Source: Ypsolopha sequella (taxonomy: Eukaryota; Arthropoda; Insecta; Lepidoptera; Ypsolophidae). Taken from it: a stretch of 64,000 nucleotides of DNA. The notes under the pieces are model-generated. The model saw only the letters and a list, made by a program, of their open reading frames with translations, was not told the origin of the DNA and did no database searches. A program made the translations under genes and the position numbers. The stretch lies in NCBI GenBank assembly GCA_934047225.1, contig OW204001.1, positions 11,392,201 to 11,456,200 of the forward strand, given 5' to 3'. How positions within the stretch are numbered: the stretch's first letter is position 1; each line of letters starts with the position of its first letter. Below, in pieces: positions 43,905 to 56,066 of this stretch.

Positions 43905-44108
43905 CTTGGTTTTCAAATCAATTTCCTTTTGTGGGACGAGAGGTTCCACTATATTTATGAGATTTCTCGTTAAATCTTTCGAGAACCGAAAGTTCTTTTT
44001 AAAATCAGCGTCGCTCATATCAAATGGCTCTACCCTCCATGTAGCACGGCGCCTTGGTGTCGCTTCACCCAAAACTTCTCCAACAAAAGCAGCTACTAAC
44101 TTGTCCAT
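43905..44108 (-). pseudogene. PIF/Harbinger transposase, first coding exon
   Basis: ATG at 44,108-44,106, 68 codons in phase 0, ending at a consensus donor (ACCAAG|GTGAGTTT on the minus strand). It encodes MDKLVAAFVGEVLGE, then EPFDMSDADFKKNFRFSKDL and LVPQKEIDLKTK. The pattern DxDFKxNFRxSKDL is typical of the helical N-terminal part of HARBI1-like nucleases. No downstream exon with the DDE domain lies within the element. It is probably a remnant. The clean donor leaves open that it is an exon of a longer gene interrupted by repeats. Confidence 0.5.
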
Positions 44109-44429
44109 TTTTAGTAGCACCGCACTCAAAGTGTCAAAAGTTTTTCAAAAGTTTCCAAATCTATCCTAACCTCTTTCTTCTTTGGACTTTCCAATCAAGA
44201 AACGTCAACTGTCGATGAATGCGTTCAAATTTCATACGCCTTTTGCCAGTCGCATGGTAATTACCATGCGACCATATGACACCTCAAAGCGAACGAAATT
44301 TATTAGCAAATTTGCGCATACGACTTTGTGAGAATACATAAAACTGATTTTTATGCGACAAATGTCTAATCCTTCGAATATTTTGCGTCTACGCTTTCAA
44401 TTCGCAAGGGTGAGAATCTGGGCCCTGTT

Positions 44430-44850
44430 ATGACATATATTTGATTTTTTCATATTTTTCGGTCCACCAGCTTCGGAGATAAAGGAACATGAATTTTTTG
44501 TGGTTTTTCAAATATTTCTCGATATCAGTGCCAGTAAATATGGTTATGGTATATATTTTTACAATTAACTCTTTAATATCTAACATTTGATTCACTTATA
44601 GAATTTTTTATAATTAAAAACAATCTTTCTTTTTATTGGAAATATTTTGAACAATTTAAAATTTTTCTAATTATTTTTTACATCGTGTTTTTACAAATTA
44701 ACGCTATTTTGGTGCCAAATTTCAAGTCTTTATCTTTAACGGTGCTAAAGTTATGAGGCTGTAACATACGGATGGACAGACGGACGGACAATGGAGTCTC
44801 ACTATAAAGGTTCCTTTTGTACCTTTTAGGTACTATGGAATCCTAAAAAG
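44430..44850 (+). mobile_element. Interspersed repeat beside the Harbinger remnant
   Basis: TTTTTCGGTCCACCAGCTTC, GGAGATAAAGG and TTTACAATTAACTCTTTAAT repeat, in the same orientation, text at about 42,440-42,560 on the other side of the Harbinger remnant. It ends GGACAGACGGACGGACAATG and ACTATGGAATCCTAAAAA, the 3' end of the GGGTTCCGTA family. Confidence 0.5.
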
Positions 44851-45193
44851 TACATATAATACAGTTTTTACAGGTTGATAATGATATTAAATGACATAAA
44901 AAACAATAGAATAGGATATAAAATAAATATCATACAGAGAAGTACAATGAAAATTTTAAAAATTGGTTTTTTAAACACTAATCAAAAGACCATCCACCTC
45001 TCACTTGAGTTTGGTCTATACTGACAGTACAGCCAAAGTGGGCAGACATTTTGAATCCAAGATATTTGTCAAATTATATACCAAACTGCTTATATTTTAT
45101 ATATATAATAATAATAAATATTTTATTTCAGACAAATTTTCAGTCCATATACAAAAATTACTTAAAACAAATATTTAAATTACTTAAAAAACT
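44851..45193. other. Non-coding, nothing recognised
   Basis: AT-rich with short (ATA)n runs. Confidence 0.45.
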
Positions 45194-45333
45194 ACGGTGT
45201 TACTACAAAACGGTGTTTAACTTTAGACAGTGTTTAAATCTGTTGTTGTCGCCTTTTCTTTCATATTGTAAAAGAGTGACAGCAACAGATTTAAACACTG
45301 TCTAAAGTTAAGCACCGTTTTGTAGTTACACCG
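45194..45333. mobile_element. Foldback MITE, 55-bp arms
   Basis: CGGTGTTACTACAAAACGGT then TTTAGACAGTGTTTAAATCT and GTTG return inverted as CAACAGATTTAAACACTGTC, TAAAG and CACCGTTTTGTAGTTACACC. The loop is about 30 bp. It is nearly perfect, so it is a recent copy. Confidence 0.8.
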
Positions 45334-45532
45334 CTAATACTTAATAGCTAAAACAGATTTTGTTCTTAAAGCTAATTTCCAAATAAGAGGACTGTCGAAC
45401 TTTTCAGATATTGCTTTGCTTTTGCTTTGCTTTTTATAAGTTTGTAAATTACTTTTAATGAATGGAAAAAATGTTATTCAGTATTACCAGTAAAATCATT
45501 TAGTAGTTTTAGTAATTAATAGCTTTTTCTCA

Positions 45533-45671
45533 GTACGGCTCATCACCCATTACGCTGGGACGTAATAATCGTCGATGAAACATGGGTGTACGAGTGTGGA
45601 CTGTGACTTGCTCTTCACAGACCATCCGCACAAACACCCGTGATACCTCCCGGCATTCATGTCATGCTGAT
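45533..45671 (+). mobile_element. SINE fragment (body and 3' end)
   Basis: CGGCTCATCACCCATTACGC, then CGTAATAATCGTCGATGAAA and GTGTGGACTGTGACTTGC, ending GCATTCATGTCATG. Same family as 55,058-55,232 and 59,582-59,938, with the tRNA head missing. Confidence 0.65.
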
Positions 45672-45942
45672 GAAAGTATAAAGTTGGTGTAATTTTGTTT
45701 TTATTGGCTGAAATTGGCATACTAGGTACTAAACTAGCATACATATTATTTATACTACACCTGCTCGGAAAGTACCTTCTTTCTTTGTTGAAAACGATGC
45801 AGAAAATACGTCATTACTGTCATACAAATATGCGGGCGGCAAAAGTGTATGAAAATTCATTGTTAACGTGCTTGAGCGGGCAGAAAAAGTATATGCAAAT
45901 CCATTGTTAACGTGCTGTTTTTTTTTAAATAACATAAAGAAT

Positions 45943-46019
45943 GAGCAAGTGGCCAAGTGGCCAGTATTAATTTGCGAACTCGTACATAAAACTCGACAAA
46001 TGATACTGGCCACTTGCTT
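45943..46019. repeat. Hairpin with AAGTGGCCA arms
   Basis: AGCAAGTGGCCAAGTGGCCA / GTATTA against TGATACTGGCCACTTGCT. The left arm holds a tandem AAGTGGCC. About 77 bp. Confidence 0.6.
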
Positions 46020-47111
46020 TTCCTGCACATAAAAAAATAAGAAGGAAATAAAAAGTGACAATCGCACGCGAGTCAGTCGGTTTCTTTTATTGTATCTTGA
46101 TTAAAAGTAAAATTATACTATTTCCTTGCAGGTGTAGTATAAAGCACTATGTATCACTCGGGAGAAAGAGCGATTCCCCTTTCTTCCCTCGGTGAACAAT
46201 GTACTATTTTTCTAGAACCTTTATGAAAAATTTCCATTTAATACTTGAAATTAGTTTTGAAAATCGAACTTTCCGGGCCCCGTTGCGGAATGGCTATCAG
46301 GTCAGTTTGAAATCAAATTTCATTTATTGCAAAATTAGGTTCTTTTTGACGTTTGTCTTCATTTCATGCTAAATTAGGTTATTTTTGACGTCCTTAGTTT
46401 GTCTTTACAATCGAAACTCCCTGCGTTCCGATTAACGACATAATCGATCATATCGCGTCTGACATTCTTTTATCGCAAAATTATACTGGCCAAAAATAAA
46501 AGCCGCTGGCCGAAGCCTGAAAAAAAAAGGTAAAAACCGCGCCGCGCTTTGCAAAGTCATAAAATACATTAAATTAGAAAGGAAAAAATTAAATATTTAA
46601 ATACATAAATCAGGTAGTAGAAAAATTATCGTTCGCAACGAGTAAAAATGGGTTTTTTTACTCACGGAATGTAAGCTTTCGACGTTCGCCTTAAACTAGC
46701 TTCATTCCTCGAGTAAGAAAATCCGGCATTTTATACTCGTCACGAAATATACTATTCCACTTCTCATGCTCTAAGAGTACCAGTTTATGCTTGCTACAAG
46801 TAGACCAAAACTACGTTTTATGCTCTATTGCATAAGTGTTTAGTTCTTCTAAGACTATGGCAATAGGCCATACAGTCTGTTACACAGTACAACTTCATAG
46901 ACAAACTTTTTGAAACTCAATATTGTTCGCACTAAGATTTTATCATATTAGTGCGAACTTACTGGACAGGAGCTTCAGATGATGCTCAAAGATATATTCA
47001 GTGACTTTAAAATAAAGAAATAGACATGGATGTTTGATTATTTATTTAGGTTATTTAGTCATGGCTGTATGGTGTAAGTTCCCTTTGTCTTCCCACTTGG
47101 TTGAAGAATTG
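46020..47111. other. Non-coding with one 11-bp hairpin
   Basis: GTTCGCACTAA (46,925-46,935) and its perfect inverse (46,948-46,958) form a short hairpin. A CGAGTAAAA/TTACTC-type imperfect foldback at 46,625-46,745 may be another old MITE. Nothing else is recognised. Confidence 0.45.
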
Positions 47112-47401
47112 AAAAAAAACCGGCCAAGTGCGAGCGCACGAAGGGTTCCGTACCATTATCTATAAAAATGGCAAAAAAAAACATGTCTGTTGTATTGTAT
47201 GGGAGCCCCCTTAAATATTTATTTTATTCTGTTTTTTAGTATTTGTTGTTATAGCGGCAACAGAAATACATCATCTGTGAAAACTATCACGGTTTATGAG
47301 ATATAGCCTGGTGACAGACGGACAGACAGACAGACAGATGGACAGCGGAGTCTTAGTGATAGGGTCCCGATGGTTACCCTTTGGGTACGGAACCCTAAAA
47401 A
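47112..47401 (+). mobile_element. Interspersed repeat, GGGTTCCGTA type, complete copy
   Basis: Starts AACCGGCCAAGTGCGAGCGC then GAAGGGTTCCGTACC and ends ATAGGGTCCCGATGGTTACC, TTTGGGTACGGAACCCTAAA. A (GACA)n run is at about 47,320. GGGTTCCGTACC and GGTACGGAACCC are inverted near the two ends. No protein is encoded. Confidence 0.7.
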
Positions 47402-47562
47402 CAGAAGCAGGTTGTTTTTTCTCAGTCAGTAGTACATCATATTCAGTTGTTTGATTATTTAAATTTGTATTAAGTATTACTAAAAGTCAAATAACGTTAT
47501 GAAATAATGCTGTTTCATGTCTTCGCAATCGAAATGAAATGTAGAATGTTGAACTCGGCTAC

Positions 47563-47643
47563 AAACGAGCCATATTACCTCGAACTATAGCTGCCTTCGA
47601 TAAGGTTTAAGCAGCTAAATATCTCGGGTAATATGGCTCGTTT
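47563..47643. mobile_element. Short foldback, ACGAGCCATATTACC arms
   Basis: AAACGAGCCATATTACCTCG returns as GGGTAATATGGCTCGTTT. About 80 bp. Confidence 0.6.
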
Positions 47644-49189
47644 GGATGTAAATTGTTTTTAATCGTACTTCTACATTTTTGACCGTCAAAACTGTTACGG
47701 TTGACCGGTCAATCGCGATCGACCGTTTGCCTGCCCTGCTCTATCATAATAAGCTACATTGTCAAAAAAATACATAATGTTACCAGCCAAACCTTGGCCT
47801 AGGCCAAAACAAGTTTTGGGTTGTCATAAAAAAAACCACGAAGGTTATTTATGGCGATCTCGCTACTACCTGCTCAGCTCTCTATTCTGCGCTGCAGGAC
47901 TTCCGAAATAGTAGTTTGGCCTAGTTTATCCTAAAATCGGATTTGGCAACATATATTAGTCTAAGTTTGAATTAAGCACTTGTAATTTTAACAAAGATGT
48001 ATAAATAAGTTCCAACAAGTGCTGACATCACAACCATTAATCTTATAGTAAGTGTCATCTTGACATTTTTGGAACTAACAGATTCATTCTAGACGCGTTC
48101 AATCGTTCCAGCATTTTGTACGAATAACTTGACTTGTAACTTGAAGCTTTGCGAGCGAATAAAACGGAACTTCCAAAGCAGCTTTAAAAGCCGGGTTCAT
48201 ACTTTATAGGTCCCGGCTTGACCTTACGATGTCTGTCGCCGGCGTCGTCGCTTGAAGTTAGCGAGATTGTGAATCTAGTGATGGCCGTCTATACCAGATA
48301 TCGATGGTTATTTATTTTTAATTAATCTTTTCTATTTATATTGTTACTTCTTTAGTTTTGTATAAATTCTTTCAGAAAATGTATATTTATTTAAATAAAT
48401 AAATTTAATGCGATAGATTTCACTAAAATAGTAATTTTTTTTTATCCATCCATTTTATGTTTGAGTCTTGAAAATCAAAGTTTGTTCAGTCACCTGTAGT
48501 TTAAGTTCCCTAGTTGTAGACGATTTTAACGGCTGTGAAGTCGCAATAAGAACTGGAAATAGGTAGCCATTCATGCTGGCGTTCGCACTTACCATAATAA
48601 TATAGCACAAACTTCAAGTTCACTTCAGCTCTATCCCAATTTCACCTTACGAAGTAGATATGTCACCGGCGTAGGTGTCTAGCTATATCCGCTCATAGTA
48701 GATCAGATATCGAAAATTATTTAATTTTTATGCATCTTTTTTGTTAGAACTGTTTAAGCTAGATTTTAGTGACTAAAAAAAATCTGTGTGATAATGAATT
48801 ATTTTAAAGTAAAATTAAGGCCATAACTTTAATTGATACGTCTAACAGACAAACTGATTAAATTTTAAAGTAAAAAAAGTATAATGCCAAATTTCCTTTG
48901 AATCAAATGCATTTGAATACGATCTGTCAGCAAAGTAGACATTTTTGTTGTGGCTATATTAATAAAAGTTCACATTAATTTTCAGTTTCATTTTATATGC
49001 TTTCAAAACGCGGCAAACACGAAACTCTCTACAAGAAAAAAATGCAAAAGTTTTTTTTATATTTAGCTCATCTAATTTTAGAAGGCTAGATTGCAATATC
49101 TTGTTCTTTAATTGTTATCAAAAATCGATATCGCAATCCGTTAAATATTTTTCCAAAATTTCGATACTAGAATTATCGCTACGTTTAAT
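47644..49189. other. Non-coding, possible degenerate duplication
   Basis: The parts at 48,230-48,340 and 48,635-48,745 share CCTTACGA, GTCGCCGGCGT/GTCACCGGCGT and CAGATATCGA, suggesting an old duplication about 400 bp apart. No gene was recognised. Confidence 0.35.
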
Positions 49190-49320
49190 CACAGCACTAT
49201 TATCCGCCGCCCACGCAGCAGCCCGTGTTGCGCCGCGCCGGCTAAGGCGCGGTCGAAGCGCCGCGATCCCTCGCGACGACATCTCCGGATCGCTCAATAA
49301 CTTTCGCAACTCAAGCGCTA
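49190..49320. other. Short CpG-rich island
   Basis: About 130 bp with many CG dinucleotides (GTTGCGCCGCGCCGGC, CGAAGCGCCGCGATCC) inside strongly AT-rich sequence. Both strands are open for 80-95 codons because of composition. No known protein motif. It may be a fragment of a GC-rich transposon or promoter. Confidence 0.35.
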
Positions 49321-52300
49321 GTTGCCAACCTTTTCGCAAAAAAATAACTAGATACAAAACACAAAACTCTACACAGCCATTAAACTAGTCTGGAATAATT
49401 GGTTTTATTGACCTAAAACATCAATATTTAACGCATATAACGTCATTTTTAACGCCTACGCTTGGTTTTTGGTATGTTTGTAGAAATTTGCAACTTTTAA
49501 TAGACTTAATTCATTGATCAGTTGGGTGGAACATGATTTTTTAACTTCAACTGCAAGGTGAAATCGTGAGCCATTATATCGAAATTTTTAAATTTGATGT
49601 GCTATTAATTATTATTCTCATATTTTTTATAATAATTCAATTATGTCAAATTATCATTCAATCTTGATTATCACAACGAAAACCAGTATATCTATGCTAT
49701 TTATAGATAGGTATACAAAATACATATTCATGTACTGAAAAAGGATTTTTTTTTTCCTATTCCCATACTACAATATTGTAATTACAACATCAAAAGCGGT
49801 TTATAAGTACCTTTTTTTTTTTTTTTTTATTTCATATAATTTTTACATTTAAAACAGTTGTGTTATATAGCTACCATCGGAAACCTATTGGTTTATCTGA
49901 TAGCAGCGGACGTTCTTATAAATGTTAATTTTACATCTTAAACAGAGTACATAGGTATATCAATTTTCCATAAAGTATTTTTTTATCTTATTTCTAAAAT
50001 TATTACTGTTTATGTATACGTTTTGCATATCTACCTATACACATTGCTATACCTATATACATTGTTTGACCGATGTTATAATATTATAAGTTATAAGTCA
50101 CTTTGTCCGTTTCGTAAACGAGCACTCGTGTCCCAATGTCTCACATTATGTTACAGTTTCACAAAATATGAACGTTTCTAACCATAAGCCATTATTAAAA
50201 AAATAATAATGAAATATTATTTTTATCAAAAAATCTTAACTTTGCATGTTCGTTTCATTGAAGGAATTGTTCAGGATGATCAGTTTTATTGTAGATGACT
50301 ATTACACATTAAAATTTTTGGTCAATTCTCACACATCAAAATAAAATATGTATAGCGTTTATTACAAACATTGGGCAATAAAATCATTCATTGTAACTTT
50401 AAACGACTTTGTTTCATTTTTGAAATCATTGTTGATGAGGTAAATCCAACAAATCAATTACAACATGGCCGACATCATCACCGAAACACATCCGTTCCAT
50501 TATTTAACTAACAACGATTAAATAAAACAACATCCATAACGGACAACCAACTAAAATCTCAATTTATGTGCCCGTATCGTCATATCGTGTTTCCTTAATT
50601 TTTTATCAAGTTTACGTCGTGTTTCTATGATAGGGCTCTGTAGATATAGTCTCAGGTGAATTTTATATTCAACAACAGCAATCACGAAAATAAATTTTGC
50701 TATTTCTTTGTGACTCTTAATGTAACTAAACACTACTACTAATGGTAAAAGCCTTTAACTTTACTAAAATTCGTTCATAAACGGCGGCTTTGTTTGCAAA
50801 AATTTACCCGTGATGTATTTTATATAGGAACCTGGCCGTCAAAAACATTGCCGGCCGTTAATTTTCTTTCTTATTATTACAATTTGACTTACGATTCATA
50901 ATATACTGACCGAAAATAGTTTTACTATACTAGATAGGTACTCGTATATTATATTAATATACCTATACATAAAAATATAGTCGATACATCGGATAATTTT
51001 AAGAAATTTCTTCAGAAATGTCAAAATTGAGTTTTAAAAGCTCACAGTGCAATATTCAATAGTAGGGTTTTCTTTTCATGGCGTAATCCTAACATTCGTT
51101 CATCGATTCTCCCATTGACTGTTCAAAGTCGGCTCAACGGAACAAACCTGTCATAATATTGTAACACAATATTGAACTATCATTAAGTATAACTAGTTAT
51201 TTAGATGCGGAAATGTGTGGGTGCGAAACCACCGTAGCGAAACTTTAATTTGAGGTCTGTCCGTCGGTCAGTCTGTTCGTCCATAATAACCATGACTTCG
51301 AATAATCGTTGATGTTAAACTGTCTTGGTGATTTCGAACTTTTAATTGTTAACACGTGCGTTCTAACCGCCATTCATGTGGAGATGATATGGTTGATCAA
51401 CTTTCTATTCCTTTGCCAACACGGTTTTGTTTGAAAGTTTAGTAAAGCAATCTTGTCGTGGATAGATCATAGACTTAGGATAAGTCTATGGGATAGATAG
51501 ATAGATACATTGTTGATGAGAAAAAACATCGGAACTATAAAAGTAGTTTATGGAACTGGCACATAAAGAGGTTAACAAAACACGAGTGTAAGTTTAAAAA
51601 ACAAGCCATAGGCGAGTTTTTTAATAGTTTACACGAGTGTTTTAATACCTAGTTATGTGTAGTTTCATACACTACTTTAACTACACAAATGAAATAGGTT
51701 ACCTACCTATTTTCTAATCCATAAGATCAAGGTAATATTTGTCGTAAGCTTTTCTTGATTTTGATGGTTCGTTTTGATTTTATCAATTCAGATGGGATCG
51801 TGTGGCATGCGCCATATTTCAGCCCAATCAACCCAGCCTTTCTTGAGTTACGCAAGAGACAGCGACAGGCTTCGTTTCAAGGGAATCTGTTTCTTGTCCT
51901 GTTATTTTAGGTTTATAAAACTTTATAATCATCAAATCAGCTTGTTTGAACCCACGGCTGGATAAATCCTGCTCTTCTTTTTGCTCCATTAGTTATTATT
52001 CAGAACTTATTCAAAGCTTAGCAATCATTTAGATAGTATTGTTGGTACTTAAATACTTGAAATCTATTGATGGTAAAGAGGTATATGAAGTAAATGAGGA
52101 CCATAGTTTATAGAAAATTTGGATTCTAGGTATTTTCATAGCCCATAAGTTGGCTACTCCTGCAGTCAAAGCACCACACAAGTCAGATCGGCGAAAGTGC
52201 AGATTTTGTCGCTCCATCCTCCACCCTGCATCAACGCCCTCTCAATGCCGACCTCGAGGAATATAATATACAAGTTGGAGTATGAAGCATTATTATGATA

Positions 52301-52347
52301 ATTTTTACGGGTGTTTTCAACACATGAAATTCAACAATTTGTCATAT
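49321..52347. other. Non-coding, retroelement tails
   Basis: The poly-T at 49,811-49,829, followed by CTACCATCGGAAACC, looks like the 3' end of a minus-strand retroelement. A hairpin-prone ACACGAGTGT pair lies at 51,580-51,640. The rest is unassigned. Confidence 0.4.
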
Positions 52348-52440
52348 TTTTAACTGACATCAAAAAAGGATGAGGTTTTCAATTCGACTGTATATTTTTT
52401 ATTTTTTTTGGCGTTGTTACTCCATAATAGATTTTTTTTT
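52348..52440 (+). mobile_element. Interspersed repeat, related to 37,230
   Basis: TTTAACTGACATCAAAAAAG, GATGAGGTTTTCAATTCGAC, then TTGTTACTCCATAATAG. Confidence 0.4.
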
Positions 52441-52560
52441 ATTCCCACTCCTTGACACTGGATTTTTTTCTACCCTCTCCTGTACAACCTGCCGGGGAGC
52501 ACCACATTTTATTTTTATAATTAATATTCTCAATGGATAACTTATGGATAGGTACATTAT

Positions 52561-52687
52561 CCGGCAGTAAATAATGCACATCGGCTGTCATCGGCTTCGT
52601 AGAGCGCCTTCTCTGTCACCGGAATGTTAGTGCTTCGTGCGACAGAGATGACGCTACGATACGATGTGCATTATTTACTGCTGGGAC
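52561..52687. mobile_element. MITE family A, intact copy
   Basis: CCGGCAGTAAATAATGCACA and CGATGTGCATTATTTACTGC are perfect inverted ends. The interior has GGCTTCGTAGAGCGCCTTCT and GACAGAGATGACGCTACG. It defines the family to which 3,046-3,127, 15,309-15,401 and 57,551-58,030 belong. Confidence 0.8.
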
Positions 52688-52832
52688 CTATACTTGAATT
52701 GTGCCCAGTTTCACCCCAGCAGATGAAAATGCTAGGCTGGGTAACCTCCGTACTATAATGCCGAATTTTGCCAACGCAGGATGTCGTCGTAATACGAAAT
52801 GTATGATACCTACAGTACCATCTTATCTTTCT

Positions 52833-52996
52833 GGGCCTCGTAGCATAATGTTTAATCCCGCGCTATGCGACTTAGTTGAATCACCGGTGCGAAGAGCGTG
52901 GCATACTGTTTAATCGCAAAAACATTGTGACGCTCCTCGCACTTATGATTCAACTAAGTTGCGTCGTGCGCGATTAAACATTATACTACGGGGCCT
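52833..52996. mobile_element. MITE family B, foldback copy 2
   Basis: GGGCCTCGTAGCATAATGTT and AACATTATACTACGGGGCC ends. The arms continue through GCGACTTAGTTGAATCA and GTGCGAAGAGCGT. Same family as 15,618-15,792. Confidence 0.8.
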
Positions 52997-53137
52997 GGTG
53001 ACGACGCGTCGCTAGTAGAATATTTCGTAAGATATCAATTAAGAAAAAGTACTGTATTTCATTTTATATATTTAGTATATTACATATGTTACGGCTAAAG
53101 CCCGAAGTAGGGTAAAGTTCGAAAAAATCTTAAATAG

Positions 53138-53206
53138 GTAGCGACGACGAGCGAAGCGAGGAGATATACATTGGGCGCCGAGCGAAGAGGAGCGGAGCGA
53201 GGCGAC
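53138..53206 (+). repeat. GAGCGAAGCGAG repeat, copy 2
   Basis: GTAGCGACGACGAGCGAAGC, then GAAGAGGAGCGGAGCGAGGC. Compare 27,799-27,888. Confidence 0.55.
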
Positions 53207-55057
53207 CTCCAAAGTTTTGTATGACATTAGCCGGCTAAACCTAGGTTTAACCGCGCTTCAGACTTTATTTAACATATATATACTATAGCATTTGCTATAT
53301 AGTAGTACTGTACTTCTTGTATGTACTATATTTGCCAGAAAGATACAATAGCAGAATATAATAAATTCATTTTAGTGTGCGATATGGTATGAAATAGCCG
53401 GAGAAACCTTCAACTGTGGTCGAACAGTGATCATAATAATATTTAGGTCAGGAAAGTCACAAATTGCGCCCGAACTAATCAAGATGACTCGTGATCCTCG
53501 AAAGTCAATTTCAAGCCGATTTACTTACAGCCGTCACCGCAACCGCAAATGTATGAAGATTTCGAAATTATAGTAAAACCACGGCCTGGTTGAACTTCAA
53601 ATTGACTCAAGCAACTGATTTTAGTCCTTATGCGTTTATCATACGGAAAACGTTGTATATGCCCAAGCCAAAAACAAGAATTGCCGCACTATATCATTTG
53701 TGAAAGTATTTAATCTGAAGTTTCTGAGTAAATCAAGTACTAAAATTTACTGAAGCCACACGTCTACTGATCGAACTGAACAACTTTTCCTTAGAAACAT
53801 GAGATTCAAGATACTTTATTTGTTGAACTAAATGAATTGCAGGTGTACACACCTGCACCAACCTTGGACTTTGGCAGAAAGTACGCGCTGAATAAAATTC
53901 CCCAATTAGCCCAAAATTCTCTCCAATCTATTTTGTTCCAGGTCCTATTAGAATTTTACTGTTTCTGTGGGCTACTATTACGTAGTACATATGTACAATA
54001 TGTGGTATACGTACCAAATGTTTTGGCAAAAATTTCACTCAGAAACCCTAACTGTAATTAAGACACATGCATACTTAATTTTTTTCAGGAACCAACGCGT
54101 TAAGTACCTAGATATCGCTTTCGGATTCAAACAGGTTGATTTGAAAATGAAATATTTTGGCTGTAGACTAAACATTCGAGAAAAATCAGATTTGACCTTC
54201 AAAGAAATCATGGAACCATTCTGAATGAACAAAACCTACTTAATTTACTTCATTCATGCTCACCTTTTTCCTTATACGTGAGGGGCACCGTGGCGTCTCT
54301 CAATTTTCCGCCGGCATTCAGCAAACACTAAAATATTTGAATGAAATTATTTCATTCATTTCTACATCCGCAATTTTGGCACGCGAACCGATTAAACAGC
54401 AATTAGCAAAACCAATAATTTTTCGGCTCCATTCATATGCTTTACCATTCGTGTTGACCAAAAAGCAAACCAAAAACACATTTATTACTTAGACATTTAG
54501 TTTGTTTAGATCCAATGATCGTAGTGGTATTGGTTTGGTAAAACGATTTAATTTTGTTTCACCTTGGATCTTGGAACTATTAATGTAATTTCAGGGTTTA
54601 CTGTGAAATAAGTGAGCACATCATCCGTGACCGGGTTTCATTTATTTATTTAATCGTATGGCTTATAAAAGTTTACAAGTCGTTCATAATATTATTGGGG
54701 ATGTCTTTAGCAATTCAGCTGCGTCTTCTGTAAGGATGAACAGGTCAGAAATGTTTCCATTAAACTTTCGGCACAGAATTACCAAGTCGTTCAGAAATGT
54801 CTAACCGGGTTTCATTGATACAAAGATAGGAAATTTTTCAGATTGACTATAGGCGTTATGATGAATTGATGGCTGATCGTAGCTTGGAACCAAGATTATA
54901 ATATGATTTTATAGCGAAATGCAACGCTTTGGATACTCTTAATATAATTTAAATTATAATTAATACTTAATAATTCAATTATAACAATATTCTATCATTC
55001 ATATTCAATTGCAATAATTCATATAAATGAATATAATTCAAATCAGAAACGTGCATA
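53207..55057. other. Non-coding; possible LINE tail at 54,640
   Basis: No protein-like frame. TTTATTTATTTAATCG at 54,642 could be the tail of a minus-strand LINE. The part 54,260-54,450 has ordinary composition and no repeats. Confidence 0.4.
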
Positions 55058-55232
55058 CCCTAAAAAGCGTGTATTTGTGCCCGAACTATGACGATAGGGC
55101 TCACCACCCATCACTTTGGGCCGTAATAATCGGTGGTGAAACGTGGGTGTGCCGAGTGTGGACCGTGACTTGCATTTTTCACCCAGAACACCTCTGACAC
55201 GCCCTCGGGGATTCATGTCGTGACAATTTATA
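55058..55232 (+). mobile_element. SINE fragment (body and 3' end)
   Basis: Starts CCTAAAAAGCGTGTATTTGT and GCCCGAAC, then GCCGTAATAATCGGTGGTGA, and ends GGGGATTCATGTCGTGAC. The tRNA-derived head is missing. Confidence 0.7.
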
Positions 55233-55989
55233 CATATCAAACTAAAAAAGATCAATGAAAAACAAATTTCAAGTAAGACGAAATATTTTGAAAAAAATCC
55301 TCAGGCCTGTTTTACGGAACTAGTACGGTAAAGACGACTGTTTAATAAAAATAATTGTCTTTATTATTATGTAATTTATTAATGACATGAATAAAAAAAA
55401 ACAATCCGCTGTATAAATATAACAAAATTAATTAAAATAGCCATACAAATAAATGGAAGCTTAAAAACTCTTCTTATACAATATTCAATCATATATTTTA
55501 GGATATAGTCCTGGGCATATGTAATTCCGTGGGATTTTGAATGAAGCAAGTTTATGATTGGTGGCAATAGATAGCAATGAGCAAGTTTGGGCTCCTCCAA
55601 GTTTGGGCAAAATTGACTTTTGCTCACTGATTATAAGCAACAAAGGCGCGCTTTTCGAGCTAGTGAGGTGAAAAATTACATTACATTATACTTAAGTATC
55701 CTCTAAAGTTGTGCCTAACTATTACAGAGAAGTTAGAGGAAAGCAGACTGCAGTAGTATGGAATAATAATGAACTGAGAAGACAATGACGTCGTACATAA
55801 AGCTTTCCAAGAGGGAGAGGACCACCACCATCAGCTTAATGGTCCAATATCGAGAAATTAAAGAACAGAACCTGCCCACAACCGCAACCCTGGATAGAAT
55901 ATCCTACGAGTAGGTTCGACCCCGGCTGACAAAAGAAAAAGAACACATTAAAGTATACATGGCATTTCTTACCACACCTTAAAGGTTAT
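55233..55989. other. Non-coding, weak B-box-like match
   Basis: GGTTCGACCCC at about 55,913 resembles a B box, but no A box or tRNA fold is apparent. Otherwise unassigned. Confidence 0.4.
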
Positions 55990-56066
55990 AATCGCAGAAC
56001 AAGTAGAAAAAACCGGCTGAGTGCGAGTACCACCACACAACATGGGTACGGAACCCTAAAAACATT
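55990..56066 (+). mobile_element. GGGTTCCGTA repeat, internally deleted copy
   Basis: AAAACCGGCTGAGTGCGAGT joins almost directly to GGGTACGGAACCCTAAAAAC, so only the two ends remain. Confidence 0.6.

Larger units (their letters stand above)
42650..44428 (-). mobile_element. Degenerate PIF/Harbinger-type element
   Basis: The left end CCTGGACGCCGATTCTCACT and the right end, read inverted, CAGGGCCCAGATTCTCACCC share GATTCTCAC. The interior has one exon of a Harbinger-like transposase on the minus strand (43,905-44,108) and a 609-bp foldback insertion. The remaining interior is too short for the catalytic domain, so this is a deletion derivative. The ends are a weak match and could be off. Confidence 0.4.

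Noticed and set aside
55900..55925. Second tRNA-derived SINE from a B-box-like GGTTCGACCCC
   Set aside because: No A box, no tRNA fold and no SINE body match.
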